A stretch of 64,000 nt of DNA from the NCBI RefSeq assembly GCF_029227915.1, contig NC_079882.1, forward strand, positions 4,960,001 through 5,024,000. The letters are read 5' to 3'. The DNA comes from Hydractinia symbiolongicarpus. Taxonomy: Eukaryota > Cnidaria > Hydrozoa > Anthoathecata > Hydractiniidae. Numbering within the stretch: position 1 is the first letter of the stretch; each line of letters begins with the position of its first letter. The notes below the pieces were generated by a model. The model had not been told where the DNA came from. It made no database searches and saw only the letters and a list, made by a program, of their open reading frames with translations. Below, piece by piece: positions 22,079 through 36,800 of this stretch. The position numbers and the translations under genes are program-made.

Positions 22079-24801
22079 TAAAATTTTGTTTGTTTTGATT
22101 TGAATTTTACTTTGTTACTTCTTATTTTACTTTTGATTCTACTTTTCGCGTAGTGAATTTCGCGCGACCAGGTTTAAGGCACTGGTAATTTTTGCGCTCT
22201 TTTTAAGGGTAAAATAGTTTAATAATTTTTTTTTCGCGAGGTCAAAAAAAGCATTTCGCAAAGAATAAATTTCAGATATTTATGAAAACAGTTTTTCGCG
22301 AATTTACCATTTTCCGATTTTTGCAAATACTTATTTTCGCAATTATAGCACTTTGCAATTTTCTTTTAAGTTCTATTTCTTGAGATCAGAAATTTACTCA
22401 AACCAGCCCAGAGAGGAGATTATTATGAACAGTAAGATATTCGCGAAATGTTTAAAAAAGCCAAAAAAAAACTAATAATATTATAGCGAAATATATAGAA
22501 AAAAAATAAAACTTTACATGCACTTCAACGTATTGAGCATTTTTTAAAATTAGGAGTTTCGAAGCTTTGTTTTGGTGTCAACAGTTCGTTAATTTGCGCC
22601 TAAATACACGTCGGCTAACACTGATAATATTATAATGGTTGATAATTTTTAATTTTGGGTTTTTTGTTATATTGTTATATGAGTTATTATAAAACTAAAT
22701 TATATTACGACAGTGCAACTATATGTAGAATTGTTTTCATTACTTGTCTGCCGTCCTCTCCCACCCATTTCTCTTTAACGAGAGTACCAAGAAAAAGTTT
22801 GAACCTTTTTATCTTCAGTATTCGCAGGAGTTACTATCTTTTGTGACACACCACTAGACGACGGGTGGCGCAGCAGAGGCGTATTTTTTAACAAATAATA
22901 TTGTTTGCGTTTAAAAACGTAACTTTTATAACTTATCAATAATATACGATTAATGATAAGCCATAAATGTTTATAGGTTTATGACTTCACTTGAGCTTTA
23001 ATACGGAACTGTATTGCAGAAGATTAATTTAAGAACCTCTGATAGGAATTCATTTTGCAAAAAATTACTTGGTGACTTAGGTAGAGAAAGACAATTCATG
23101 TATACGAGTAACACGCAAGAGACTATTGCGTCTAAAAATACAAAACTGTCCAATGTCCCTAAAATGTTATTTATATAAATATATGTGCGAGACTAAGCAT
23201 TTTTGAATGTAGAAAATCCAATTTGTAATCGCGAGATACTCTTTAAACATCGTTTTACGCAGAACCAATCCGCTCAAACGCGAAAACCATACCCTATCGA
23301 TAAAAAAGTCGATATCAAAAGGTCAGTAAAACTTTTTCATGGTTAAAATTTTGGTATAAAGTTGGTGCTTTATTTTGGAGCTTATTCTTTCCCGATGTAT
23401 ACATTTTTTAACATTAAAAAGTTAACCTGGTCATGCTAGTTTACCTGCACTAAGCGCTCGACTATGCAACGTGATGCCAACTCTCCCAGGTTTTTAGTAA
23501 TGCCAATAACAAGATTTTAAATTCTTTTGGCAGCCACTTACAAATTTTTGGGACAACCATGGAAATCTGAAGGCATAATGTTGATTATATTTTTTCTTCT
23601 TCAAGTTTAACTTGTTGCTTTTTGACTACTGCCTATACAGTTCAAATTTAAGGTCTGGCTTGCTCAGTTAGGCAAGTGCGCCAATCGAAATCCACATTTT
23701 CCTTATGAAACCTACAAAACTGCGTAACTTACCAGTTGATTTTATTGAGCATTGCATGTCATATAAAAAGTGTCAATTGTTTTACTTCCTTAGTTCCATA
23801 ATATTACCCCTTCTCTGTCCGGTCATTAGCATTGAATAATATAAATATTATCATGTCATGAACCAGCGAATTTATTCTAGGCCTGGAACAAATTTGCTGG
23901 TTCATGACATGCTACTCATTTCATTAGTTGTTTCTCAGATAAATAAAGATTCAAAAATGAAAAAACAATCATTTACGAGACAGAAATTATTTTAAATGAC
24001 GAAAAATTTGTGCTAATTTAGGTAAGCAGTTTGTTAACATGATTATTAGACTTTATTAACAACCAGATCTTTGTGTCACATTATCAGTGTTGTATAGGCT
24101 GACTTCTCACTTCTATTGTTAGGGTGTTTAATACACCTTTCCCGAATTTATATTCTGTGTAATGTCGCGGGCTTGAAAACGAGGCACATCTTAGTAAACA
24201 TATTCGCGTTTATTATAAACATTGAGAAGACGAAAATGTTTTAAGAGATATTGTGATCAGATTCTTAACGTTAGTAAGAAAGTTATTACAACTCTCACTA
24301 CTCAAAAAACACACAGACTAAAACAGTAATATTAGCTATCAGCATGACTAATATAGCTGGTAAATCATCCATATCTCGAAAGGTAAAAATAAATTCCCCA
24401 GAATAGTGGTATACTTTGTTCTTAGTAGAGTAAGTGTGTGAAAGAGATTGATAAATTGCACCCAGGAATTTTTTTGTTGCATTTCAATAAAACGAGGAAA
24501 CAATTATTCAGTTAAAATATTCATATTAACTTGAGTTAATTATCTATCATTAATCTAATTAATTTGATACAGTATTTATCCATATAAAAAATACCAACAC
24601 CGCCATTTAACCAGAGGCAAATTCGAAAACAATTCACTTTTAATTCACAATTCACGTAATTTTATAAAAAAAATAAAAAAATCTAGTGAAAAGACCAACA
24701 AAAAGCTAAAAAACCGCAGTCGTCACAGAGTAAAATATTTTTTATGTCAGAATTATGATGTTCCTACTTTCGATTCGTCGCATATTTCCACGTACGGTAT
24801 A
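22079..24801. other. Intergenic, TTCGCG-rich segment and a strong hairpin
   Basis: From about 22140 to 22450 the sequence is full of TTCGCG and TTTCGCG motifs in otherwise AT-rich DNA, as in three other places in the window. A 22-bp inverted repeat lies at 23852-23911. No gene is supported. Confidence 0.5.
23852..23911. repeat. 22-bp inverted repeat, 16-nt loop
   Basis: The left arm CATGTCATGAACCAGC continues GAATTT; the right arm is AAATTTGCTGGTTCATGACATG. There is one mismatch in 22. The loop contains AGGCCT. It may be a tiny transposon remnant or a transcribed hairpin. Confidence 0.8.
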
Positions 24802-27800
24802 TTATTGCTTAGAATCAGAAATCTTTCGTATCATGTAATTCAGTATTCCACCATTTTTGTAATACACCAGTTCGAGGTCTGTGTCGAAACGAGATTTTAC
24901 GTCAAATGAACGACCATCGTTTGTCTAAAAAAGACATTATTTGTACAGTACAGAAGAATGAAACATGCCGCTTTCCCCGGTTTGGTTTAAACGGGCGCCT
25001 TAATATCTTAAAAATGCTTGGCTTTAAGACTCGTGGTTTCTTGGCACATATAGTGCCACCTCACGGTTCCGGAAAAAATACTTGGAATTGAGTAAAAGTT
25101 CTAGAAATTCGCATAATTGCGATAGTGATAGGATAATCGGAAAATCAAGGAAACAAAAATCAGGAATAAAAATGTCAAAATGATTTATACAGCAGGTTTC
25201 ATAACAATGGAGAATTCTTGTCGCAATATTTGACGCAATATTTGACACGTTTCATATGCTAAATCTTCGTCAAAAGATTATAAAATTATGTCACAAAGAA
25301 CTACACTTGAGTCGAGGTACTTTCTTTAGCCGAATAGAAAGATTTTCCTGGCCATTATTCTGCCAAAATCATAAAATCATAAAAAAATAATTTCTGCAAA
25401 TCTAACAAGCACGGCGTATTCGCTACTAAAAAGTTAACATCAATATTGACTCTTCTAACGACTGTTTGACCTGTTAACATTTTTAAAACAACGGCAATAA
25501 AAGGTCGACGAAATAGGACTATGACGTTTTTTAACGCCGTTATATATCGACGCGAAAGTTTACTAGGAGCGTATAAAAACGATAGCGTATTAAAAGCACA
25601 AACCTTGACAGTGACATTCTGACCAGGTTTAATATCATCAGGGATATCAATAGAAAATGATTCCTTTCCAGACAGCTTTAACGTATCTGTATTTTCTCCA
25701 GGCAGGTATTGAAGAGGTGCTATACCCATGCCAATCAAATTGCTACGATGAATCCGTTCATAACTCTCTGCTATCACTGCTCTTATTCCCTATTATAAAA
25801 ACAAAACAGATAAAAAAACAGATCAACAAAACAGATCAACAAAACAGAGCAAAGAAAGCGTCGTTCAAGGGATTATATTGACACAAGCATGCCAATATGT
25901 TGTACCAAGTACCTGCATCCACGGTCCCTTTGCTGCCCAATCTCTAGATGAACCGGAGCCATATTCTTTACCAGCCAAGATTATTAGTGGCCGCTTCTCT
26001 TGCTTATAACGATCAGCTGCATCGAAGACATCCATCTAAAGTGAAAATGTTACAGCATAAAAAATTTTAAACTCAAACGCATGGAAACCAAAAAAATTCG
26101 AACTGGTCTCGTGTTAAAAGTCATTTTCTTTCAAATTTTTGTTTTTACCAAATTAGTTTTTTTATTATTAACCCTAACGAAATTATTACAATTTACTAAA
26201 ATGCTTACCTCATCGCCAGACGGCCAGTGTTTAGTTTTCGGGCCTGGCTTTTTCATAAACTTATTGACAAGACGAATATTTGCAAAAGTGCCACGAGCCA
26301 TGATAGCATCGTTGCCCCTCCTAGAACCATACGAGTTAAACTCTCTTGGAGTAAGTCCACGTGAGCCCAGGTAGCGTGCAGCAGGGCTGGTTCTGGATAT
26401 CATACCTGCAGGAGATATATGGTCTGTTGTAACGGAATCGCCGAGATTTAATAGAACAGCAGCGTTATCGATGTTCTCCATCGCAGGTGTTTCTTGAGTC
26501 TTAAAAATAAAATAAATGTTACTATTGAAAGTGAAAAAACTATGCGTAAGAGCTCATTAAAAACAACTGATTTTACAATCAAACATGATATATTGACCCA
26601 CCATGTTCTCAAAGAAGGGAGGGGATTTAATGTAGGTCGATTTTGGATCCCAAGGATATAACAACGCAGATGAAGTTTCTAAGTCATTCCATGCAGGGTT
26701 ACCATCTTTTACTTTGGAGTATACTTCACGGAATAAAGCTGGAATAACTGTTTTGCGTTCTATTTCCTAAGAAAATGTTGAATCGTAAAATTATGATAAA
26801 GTATTGGATGTGAAATCAAAAATAATTAAGAAATAGCATTACAATACCTGAACAACTTCGCGTTTCGGCCATATGTCGTTCAAAAACACTGGCTTACCAT
26901 CTTTGTTGTGACCTTGAAGAAAAATAGTTAATGTAGTAGGTGGTTTTCAACACAACTATTTGACATGATTCATTCTTCTCTTTAAGCTTTTTATCTGCAG
27001 TGTTCTGTCTTTTTTGGTCAGTGCATATAATCTCGTAAATCTTTTAAAGGACAGAAATCGTATAATAAACATAAAAGCATAACATAAAAAGTGTTTAGTA
27101 GTTGTAATTTATTTTACATTGTTTTTCCTACCTAGAGGTTCTTTCTCAAAATCAATATCCACAGTACCAGCCAAGGCGTATGCAATAACTAGCAAAGGAG
27201 ACGCGAGATAGTTAGCACGTGTTAAGGGATGAATACGCCCTTCAAAATTACGATTACCCGACAATACACCAACAGCAACTAAATCACTCTAAAACACAAG
27301 ATAAATCACAAAGATGTTATTTGAACCGAAATGAAATTGAAGCTAAGTAAAATTATTTATCAAATGCGTATTGCTATATCAAATTACACGAGAGAGAACA
27401 CTGGAACCCTCTCTGTTGAGAATGAAATACGGATGTGCTATGATAAATATGCACCTATGTATACACACCATCCGGATAAACTATCTGAGTTCATCACTAA
27501 CGTATTGCCGCACTAGTGTAGGGGGTTCGTCTGCAGCTCCCAGTTCTGGGGAGCGCGGATCGAATCCCGCTCACTGCCAGGCAGTATGTTCGTGATGAAC
27601 ACAGTAGTTCTTCTACAATAAAACCCTGGAAATTGTTTAAATTACTTGTCGCTATAATTCGACTATTTGCTCACTGATTAGATACCTAATGAAACACATT
27701 ATTTAATACAGTACATAAAATTTATCCGTTTTAACTTCTTTTTTAAGGTCCCTGTCCTCAAAAGTTCTGGTCAATACCAATTATTTCCGGGATGGTGTTT

Positions 27801-30800
27801 TTTGTCCAATACAAAAATAAAAAAATACTGAATATTTTGTTAAGTTCATTTATTTGTTCAACACACACACTAGGCTTTATTTTGTTTTTGTCATTTTACT
27901 TTACATTAAATTATGTTACGTACATTCTTACTTCATTTATGACACCTTAAATAAACAGAGCCTTATATGCTTAGAACTTTCAATATCCGTTCCAGGCACT
28001 TAATTAAAACATTACAGTATGTTACTGTGGTTTACTCTGTGCGTATTCATGAGTAAAAATAAAAACATAACAGGGTGCTCACTTTTTCGATAGCTTCAGA
28101 AACAGCATCTGGTAAAGGTCCACTATTTCCAATACATGTCATACAACCGTAACCTACAATATTGAATCTAGAAGAAAACAACGAGATCTATAAAAAAAGA
28201 ACACTTTCCGATTTAAATTAGAACCAATTCTGCTATAAGAAGTTTATTAAACTTCAGACACACCCTAATTGTTCAAGGTATTGATCGACACCGCTTTCTT
28301 TCAGGTAATACGTCACAACGCCAGAGCCAGGGCTAACGCTTGTTTTGATATAAGGTTTAGTAGTGAGACCAGCTTCAACTGCATTCTTCGCTAACAAACC
28401 AGCACCAAGCATGACTGAAGGATTGCTCGTGTTGGTACAACTTGTAATCGAAGATATAACAACAGAACCTAAAGTAAATCAAAATATGAATTCAAAAGGT
28501 TAAGGTCATTGAATCATAATAGCTCGCACGTGTAAGGGCATTCCATACCATGTGATAATATGTATTCATTTCCCTCGTATGTGAATGGAACAGAGGCTGA
28601 TAGTTTTTCGTCAGGCAGACCAAAACCTTTAAAGCCAACTTTTCGACTCAAGCATTCTTTAAAATCAGTCTTCATCTCCGACACTGCTACACGGTCGTGA
28701 GGTCGCTTTGGTCCAGAACATGAAGGCACAACCGTTGAAAGGTCTAATTCAACTACCTAGAACAGAGAAAGAAAGGAGTTACTTCCACTTAAGCTTTTTT
28801 GAATTTATTTGTCATCTTGAACATTGAGAATTACAAACACAAAGCTTTCCGAGTTTTTTAATTTATCAAGCTGGATTTCTTCAGCCTAGACTCTTTCACC
28901 AAGTTGTGATATACACTACCTCAGTAAAAACTGGGTCCTGGTCAGGATTAGAATAATCTCGATACATTTTATTTGCTTTTAAGTAATTGCTGATAAAATC
29001 AATACGTTTCTCGTCTCGTCCTAAACAAAATGCATAGTTTTATGAATATAAAAAAGTGATGATAAAATGGTAGTACTAAATCACCACAAACTCACCTGAC
29101 TGTCTCAGGTAACGAATGCTCATATCATCCACAGGAAAGAAACCGACAGTAGCACCATATTCTGGACACATGTTTGATATTGTAGCTCGATCAGCAATGG
29201 ATAAAGATGCAACACCAGATCCAAAGAATTCAACAAATTTTCCCACGACACCAACTTGGCGCAAATGCTAAAAAGTGTCGGAAGTAAGACATCAAAACCA
29301 TTCACCAGGTAACAATCAGGACAAATTTCCTTGTATCACATTTATCAGTCTTATAACTAACCTTAGTGATCGTCAAGACAGCGTCTGTTGACGTTGCAAG
29401 TTGATCTAACTCTCCTGTAATCTTGTAACCAACCACTTTAGGCACAACCATACTTATAGCTTGGCCCAACATAACAGCTTCAGCTTCAATACCTCCAACA
29501 CCTGCAAAGATGTAGACATGAGAAAGGTTGTATTATAGGAAGATTGTATAAAATAAAATTGGTGGTGGTGGAGAACTAAAACAATTTGCCTATAGTAGTA
29601 GTAAAGTACAGAGAACAACACACTGAACTACAGAGTTGCACACAACTTCGAAGACAATCAATATGCATTGATAAAGGTGTTTATCTGAATATCTTATAAC
29701 AGTAACTCCCCTAAGTAGAGCTACCTACCCCAACCAAGAATACCGAGTCCATTGATCATGGTAGTGTGTGAATCAGTACCAACCAATGAATCTGGATATA
29801 ATACATCATTATCGTTGAACACCACATGTGCTAAGTATTCTAGATTAACCTAAGTTAAAGAATATCTGGTAAAATTACTACCAGGAATAGAAACATTAAA
29901 AACAGCCCTAAAGTTACAAAATATATGTAAAAAAAACTGGTGCAAATGAATGTTTATTCTAAAATATGTTTGTTAAAGTTATAATTTTCAAAGTTCTATA
30001 TATAAACTATTTATTAGTATGATGGACAAGAGTAGTGAACAGGTTTTAAAAATGTTAAATTATTATTCCTCTGAAAAAAAGAAGTCCTTCTACGACGTCT
30101 CTTTTACCAATACCAGTATTGTCTGTTTGCAAACTGAATCATAATGAAAGCACAAATAGTTCTGCAAGGAATAGCAAATGCACCACACTCTTATTGTAAT
30201 TCAGCTCAGGCCCTCCACATCAATGCTTTATTTCGAGGATGCACAATTTGCCATCATGTTTAGAATGCTTTTTTGACTTCACTTGACTTAATCATTTTAG
30301 TTGAAACTGATTATTTTAATTTTAAGAGTTATAAAAAAAGGCAATTTTTAACGTGGGTATGCTGAAACTCTCTAAAAACTATTATATATTTTAAGGCTGA
30401 GAAGAATAAAAGTATTTTGACAGGTAACACAAAATCTCCTAAAGCAAAAAATTCGTAAACATCTATCTGATGATTAAGATTACATGGAAATATGCTATAA
30501 AAGCATAAATTGAGTGTGACCTTAAAAATACTGCGTTTTGAAAAAATGGAGGATGCAAAAAAAAGTGAAATTTTCGTGTTAGCATCAATTTCTGTATACT
30601 TCAATTGTAGTGCAGCAAGGTGAAGAAAAAAAACATCATGGAAAGTGTTTAATTCATGACAATGACATTAATGCATACCCAAAAACGATTTAGCGTTTTT
30701 TACAAATGTTTTAAAAAATCCTAAAAACAAAGCCACTTAAGTGCACAATAAATATAAAAATTTCAGCTCCTTTATTGTCTGCCAACCTTTTTTCTACAAT

Positions 30801-33800
30801 TGTTCAAATATTAATAAAAATAGTGAAATGTAGAACATGCCTTTTTGTCATGCATGCCATAATGTACAGGGAGCCTGAGATTATGAGTACAACAACTACC
30901 CTACAAAATAATAGGAAATCTTCACAAGAACTTACACACAACCAGTCTAAAGACGTTATTGTGTGGTTTCAAAGTTTAAAAATAAACAAACAGAAAGACA
31001 TAAAAAATACCTGGTGCACTATCCCTGAACCGGGCGGGATGATTTGCAAGTTCTTAAATGCCTTTGATCCCCACTAAACAAAAAAATGTTTATAAAATAG
31101 ATACACAAGGCTAGAAATGGCAGCACATTTATTTCCTACTTTTCAAAATTGCCAAAAAAAATATTAACAAAATTTCTTTGCCACTGTACACTGCAGCAAT
31201 GTTCAGGACCAGGGATATTTCAACCTGTGTGCACATAAGTTGTCAGCGAAGTCATTAAATAAACTTGTTGGCCAAACAATCATCAAATGCATAATTAAAT
31301 TACAAAAGTTAAATGGCAACTAGAATGATATATAACTTTATAACTTGTTATGAAAATTAATAAAATAATATTTTGTTATTGTGAAAGATTTTTTTATCTT
31401 TTATTTATTTTATTTTTCTCCTAAGACTACCATACCAGCGCTTAAAAAAACATTTTTAAACCTGGCAATAGTAAGATTATTACTTTCAAAATCCTAGCAA
31501 TCATCACTAGAAGTCTGAAGAAATGATCAGCCATCCCAGGATTAATAATCATTTTGGTGTTAAGAAAAAACCAACAAAAGCCTCAAAGCCAACTCATACA
31601 TCCTAGCCAATCCATAGACTCCTCACCCAGATAAATAATTATGTAGACTAAGATATTGTCAATACAACCCCTTCGTAGCTGGTAACCGTGGATTACAGCT
31701 GATACCTATAGCCATGCAATCCATCACTGGTGCAGAGATAAATGCCAATGAGATACAGATAAAACAAATCTTCATAATTATACATAGAAGTGGAGCAGGC
31801 AATATATCATTGGCATTTTTATTTCATTAGGTTTTTTTTATAAAATTTCAGAATGTTGCCATATCTTTAACAACATTTAATAATTTAAGTGTAGCCACAA
31901 GTAAAAACAAACCAATTAAATCATTATCTGACTTTACATTTAAATTTATCGACATTTCTATAATTTCTAAATCTTTCCCAGACAGAAGAAAAACATTCAT
32001 TTGCATGTCCGATGAATCACACGCCTAAACAAATGTGCGCGTCACAAAATGACCTCGCATGCAATTCAGAAAATGTGTATTCTTTAGAAATTAGGGCAAT
32101 TACATATCAGCTTCTAGAAAAAACAGACTATTTTGACAAATTGAATAAAATATTTAAAATGCTGGCAAGTGTAAAAAACTGTTTGGAAACACCTAATATA
32201 CATAATATATGTAAAAACAAATTAAATATGATATAAAGGATACCTTTAAAAATTGAAATCTTTCTTTGTTTCTTTGAAATTCAATCTCTTGGTTCTTTAT
32301 TAAGGCGTCGTCACTAATATGGTTATTGTTTGATGTAAGATCCACAGCAAAGAAATAATGAAATAGATACAAATAAGTAATATAAATACAAACCTTCGAA
32401 AGTAATCAACTTGAACAGAATGATCAATAACTAAATCTGCTGGAGTTAATGGGTTAATCTTTGAAGGGTCTCCACCAAGACGGCTAACTGCATCACGCAT
32501 AGCAGCGAAATCAACAACAGCTGGAACGCCACTAATAATGAAAACAAAAGGCAATGGAGGAGAAGGTGTGGATTGGGGTAGAAAAAGTTTGAATTAGGAT
32601 TTTAATTTTTATTAGCCATTTTAATTGTATTCAGAGTTAGGGTGAAGGTAAATCCAGGTAGTCATTCAGTGTTGCCAATCCAAAAGTTGTGTACAGCTCC
32701 TCCACTTTTCTGTTTGGAGTCATAAATGACAATGAATGATTTTTCAAAATAGATGTTCGCATGTCATCCTTCATAGGTTACAAACACATAAAACGTGTTT
32801 TTTTAAGTGATCCTGTCAGTTTAAAAAAAAGTTGTAAAATTAAACAACCTTTTCTAACTATACAGCCCAATTAATAAGGAGTGAGTGATTGGTCTCCCCT
32901 CGCAAATATGAATGTTTTTACGTTATTTTTTCATGGAACATCCGTTGTTTAAAAACTAAAAACTAATTTTAGATAGAATAATGCAAACGATGTATTGCCT
33001 GTTTCGCTTGTAATAGCAATTATGCAGATCTGTTTCATTCGTGTTTCATCCTAATCAGCGTTAACCTCTGCATCACTTAAGGATCGCATCACTAGGTTTC
33101 CGTTGCTATCTGGGGTTACCAACTACACAAATGAGATGTGTTGATGATATCTTAGTCATATGTAATTCCTTATCTGGGTCAGGTGTTTGTGGATTAGCTA
33201 GGAATTTAGCTTTGAATAGGATTTTGTTGGTGAATTTTTGGACAATATAACAAAAAGGATTGTTATTCCTGAGGTGCATGATCATACGTTTCTAGGAAAG
33301 TATAATCAATGGGACTTTGAAAGTAACAATCTTACAATGGTCAGGTATGAAAACTTTATTTAAAGCGCTGGTCATCTTTTTAAGAAGAATAAATTAACTA
33401 AAAGATAAAAAAAATATTTGACAATAATGAAATATTATTTTAGGAATGATTTTCTTGATATAGTGTTAATGTTGTCATTATTAACCGCTGTTCAACTTTC
33501 TGTATCTTAACCAACATGTTAATATTGCATTGTTCTACAAGTGGTCACAAAATTTAAATACTTACCACAACTTATTTATTATTAATTTGAGTTGAAATTC
33601 CAGGCTGAGCATTGCTAGAACTTGTACAACACTTTTCCCCTATGCTAAAACGGCCACCCCCGTGCAGTGTATGGGACAAAGGAATTTTGTTACTTCACTT
33701 TTTCGAATTTTCCTCATAACTTTTATATTTAGGAATAGTGTGCGCAAACAAAATTATTAAAGCTTGAGACCACAATAAATTAAATTCTCTTATTCTGATA

Positions 33801-36800
33801 GGCTAAAATTCAAACAACGAAGAAAACTCTGTTTTAATTAGTTATCCAACTGAACGTTTTAACACCAACATTAGTTGATCAAAAACATCTGTTTGCGTTT
33901 TTTTTAGTTGGAGAAAAAAACTTTGTTATTTACTACACTCACAACACTCCATCAGAGAGCTTTTATATTGCTTTTAATGAAGGTTTGCTTTTTGCTTATA
34001 AAACCATCAATAATAATTTGTTGGTCAAACTACATTATTGACATAGACAAAAATTGAACCAGTAGTTTTTCCTAAATAGGGACCAACATTGCCTTTCTGC
34101 AATAAAAAAGTTTTAACACTGACAAATCACGAGTTGTTTTAGTTTATTCTAACAACAAATATTTCCCAGTCGAAATAATTAGACAGAACTAAGAATTTGG
34201 GAAGTGTTAATTCCCAGTGTGTCATGTGTATATGGAAGTCCTACTTACGTAAAATCTTGCAGGATTGTTCTGGCTGGCCTGAAAGGAAATTCCACAGCAT
34301 TGTGTTGAGTTTCCTTCCAATTTAATATTGTTTCTACATCTTTTTCATGAATTTGAAATCCATCACAGTTACGAACAACAGATTCAAGTATAACACGAAT
34401 TGAGAATGGGAGATGTTCTGAAAAATAAGTTTAGATATATAAAAATTTACTATTTTCAATTAATTTGTACAAACAAAAAATTATTTACCGTATCTCTCAT
34501 CATTTATTTTGGTTAGATTAAACAATGAATATTTAGTGGAGCTGCATTTCAACTGTTCGGCACATCTTGCAAATGGATGACCTTAAAACAAGTTAATTAT
34601 TGTTACATAATATATTTCTATAATGTACTTGCAGGGCTTCTGATTTCTTTCTTATAAAACAATATAGGAAGGCACATAACACCATTTTTGTTTGGGTTTT
34701 TATGTCACTCATAAAGTAGGGCTTGACAACTGTCTGCAGCATTGTGCCCAAATCCCTTCCTGCTAGTTCTTTTGCTGTAACTTTTGATTAAAGCTCACCT
34801 CCACTTAATCTACAAACACTAGCATTAGTATTTAAGAAAAAATATCTCTTTTTAACTGATTTACATTTAAGAGAACTAAAATAAAACAAACCAGCCTAAA
34901 AATGCTCTTTTCATGCAAATTTGATCTTGAATAAGAGCTACTGTACTCATCATCATCATCATTCTTGGCTTAACGTCCGTTTTCCATGCTAGCATGGGTT
35001 GGGTGGGGTATATTAATGACCCTCTTCCAATCTGATCTAGACTGTGTTAGATCTAAACTCAACTTCCTCTCTATCAAGTCTGTCCCTATAACCTCCTGCC
35101 AAGTCTTTCTCGGTTTGCCTCTGGGCTATGCCCCAGGAACTATCAAGTCTCTACACTTTCTAACCCAATTATCCCCCTCCATTCTTTCCAAGTGCCCCAG
35201 CCAGTTCAATCTTCTTATCTGGCTAAACATCTTTAATTCTACAGAGACTTAGCCTGCTTCTTAGCTCATCTGAACTCTTTCTGTCTCTCAGACTGGCGTT
35301 ACACATCCACCTAACAATTCTCATATCATACCTTTCCAAAAGATCAAGATCTTCCTGCTTCACTGATGTCTCACTACCGTACAACATAACACTTCTTACA
35401 CAGGCCTCAGACAACCTACCTTTTAATACAATTGACAAGACTCTGTTAAGCAACAAAGGAAGTAACTCTCTGAACTTCTTCCAAGCAGAACCTATCCTGC
35501 AAGTAACACTTCTTCCAACACCCTCTTCACTGCCCAACATATCACCTAAGTAATAGAAGTTCTCAACTATCTCTAACGAGCCACTGTTTTACATCATTGA
35601 AGCTGGAAATACTTCATTCTCTATTATCTCACCTTTGCAACGCTTACATACAAACTGAATGTCAGCTCTTAACCTTCCACTAATACTACTGCACTTCTTA
35701 TGTACCCAATACTTGCAAGTCTGACAAAAAATTGAGTTACTATCAACCCCTTTCCTGCAAACTCCACAAGGCCAACTACAAGGTCACACTTGACTGCAAT
35801 GCTACTAATCATGACTTTAGACTTTGTTGTGTTCACCCTTAGCCCTTTCTCTTCTACTCCCTTCTTCCACTTCTCAAACTTTTCAACTAATTCTTCCATC
35901 CACTCTGCTATGAGAACCAAATCATCAGCATACAATAACTCCCATGGATAACCTGTTCTGAACTCCATCAACAGCGATTCTAAGACTAGAACAAACAACA
36001 AAGGACTAAGTACAGAACCCTTATGTACACCAACATTTACACTAAATTCATCACTAAGTGAATCGTTAATCCTGACACGACTTCTAGCATTACTGTACAT
36101 AGACTGTACCATCGCAACTAGCCACTCATCCACACCTAATTTTTTCATAGCCCATCAAATAATTTACGTGGCACTCTATCAAAAGCTTTCTCTAAATCTA
36201 CAAAGGCAAAATAGAGATTCTTTCTCTTTCCTAAATACTTTTCCTGAAGTAAAAATATTGCATCTGTAGTGCCACACCCTGGAACAAAACCAAATAAAGC
36301 GGCAAACCACACCACATAAAGCGGCACAAACCACACTACATAAAGCGGAAAACACCAAATTTTAAAGGGGAATCAAAGGAAATTATAATGACCCTAATAG
36401 CCTCTGCCATATTTAAATGTTTGTTCAAGCTTATTTTTGATTTATTTCAATTTTTACATAAGGTTGCTTGGTTGTGTTAGTTATATGAAAGGGCCAAGTA
36501 GGGGTTTTTGGCAAAACTTTTTTACTGCAAAAGTTTCTTTCCTTAATGGAGAATTAACAATTAATAACAAGTGAGCCTTAAATTGTTCATTATAATTGTT
36601 CATTTAAAGAACGTAACGTATAAGAATGTAATTTTTTTATATTTGTAAGCCATGGTTCTTGAGATATTTAAAGTTGAAGTGGTACAACAGTTGCTGCCAT
36701 GACAGTATTGATGAGGATTTTTTGTTCAGTAATTTGTGACGTATTTTAGTGTGGGGATGTAAAAAAACTAATTCTGAATAAACGAAGCGAGAGAATGCTG

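Noticed and set aside
27331-27595. Plus-strand ORFs over the ACO1 intron
   Set aside because: They cover the tRNA-like palindromic repeat and intron sequence and have no protein-like conservation.
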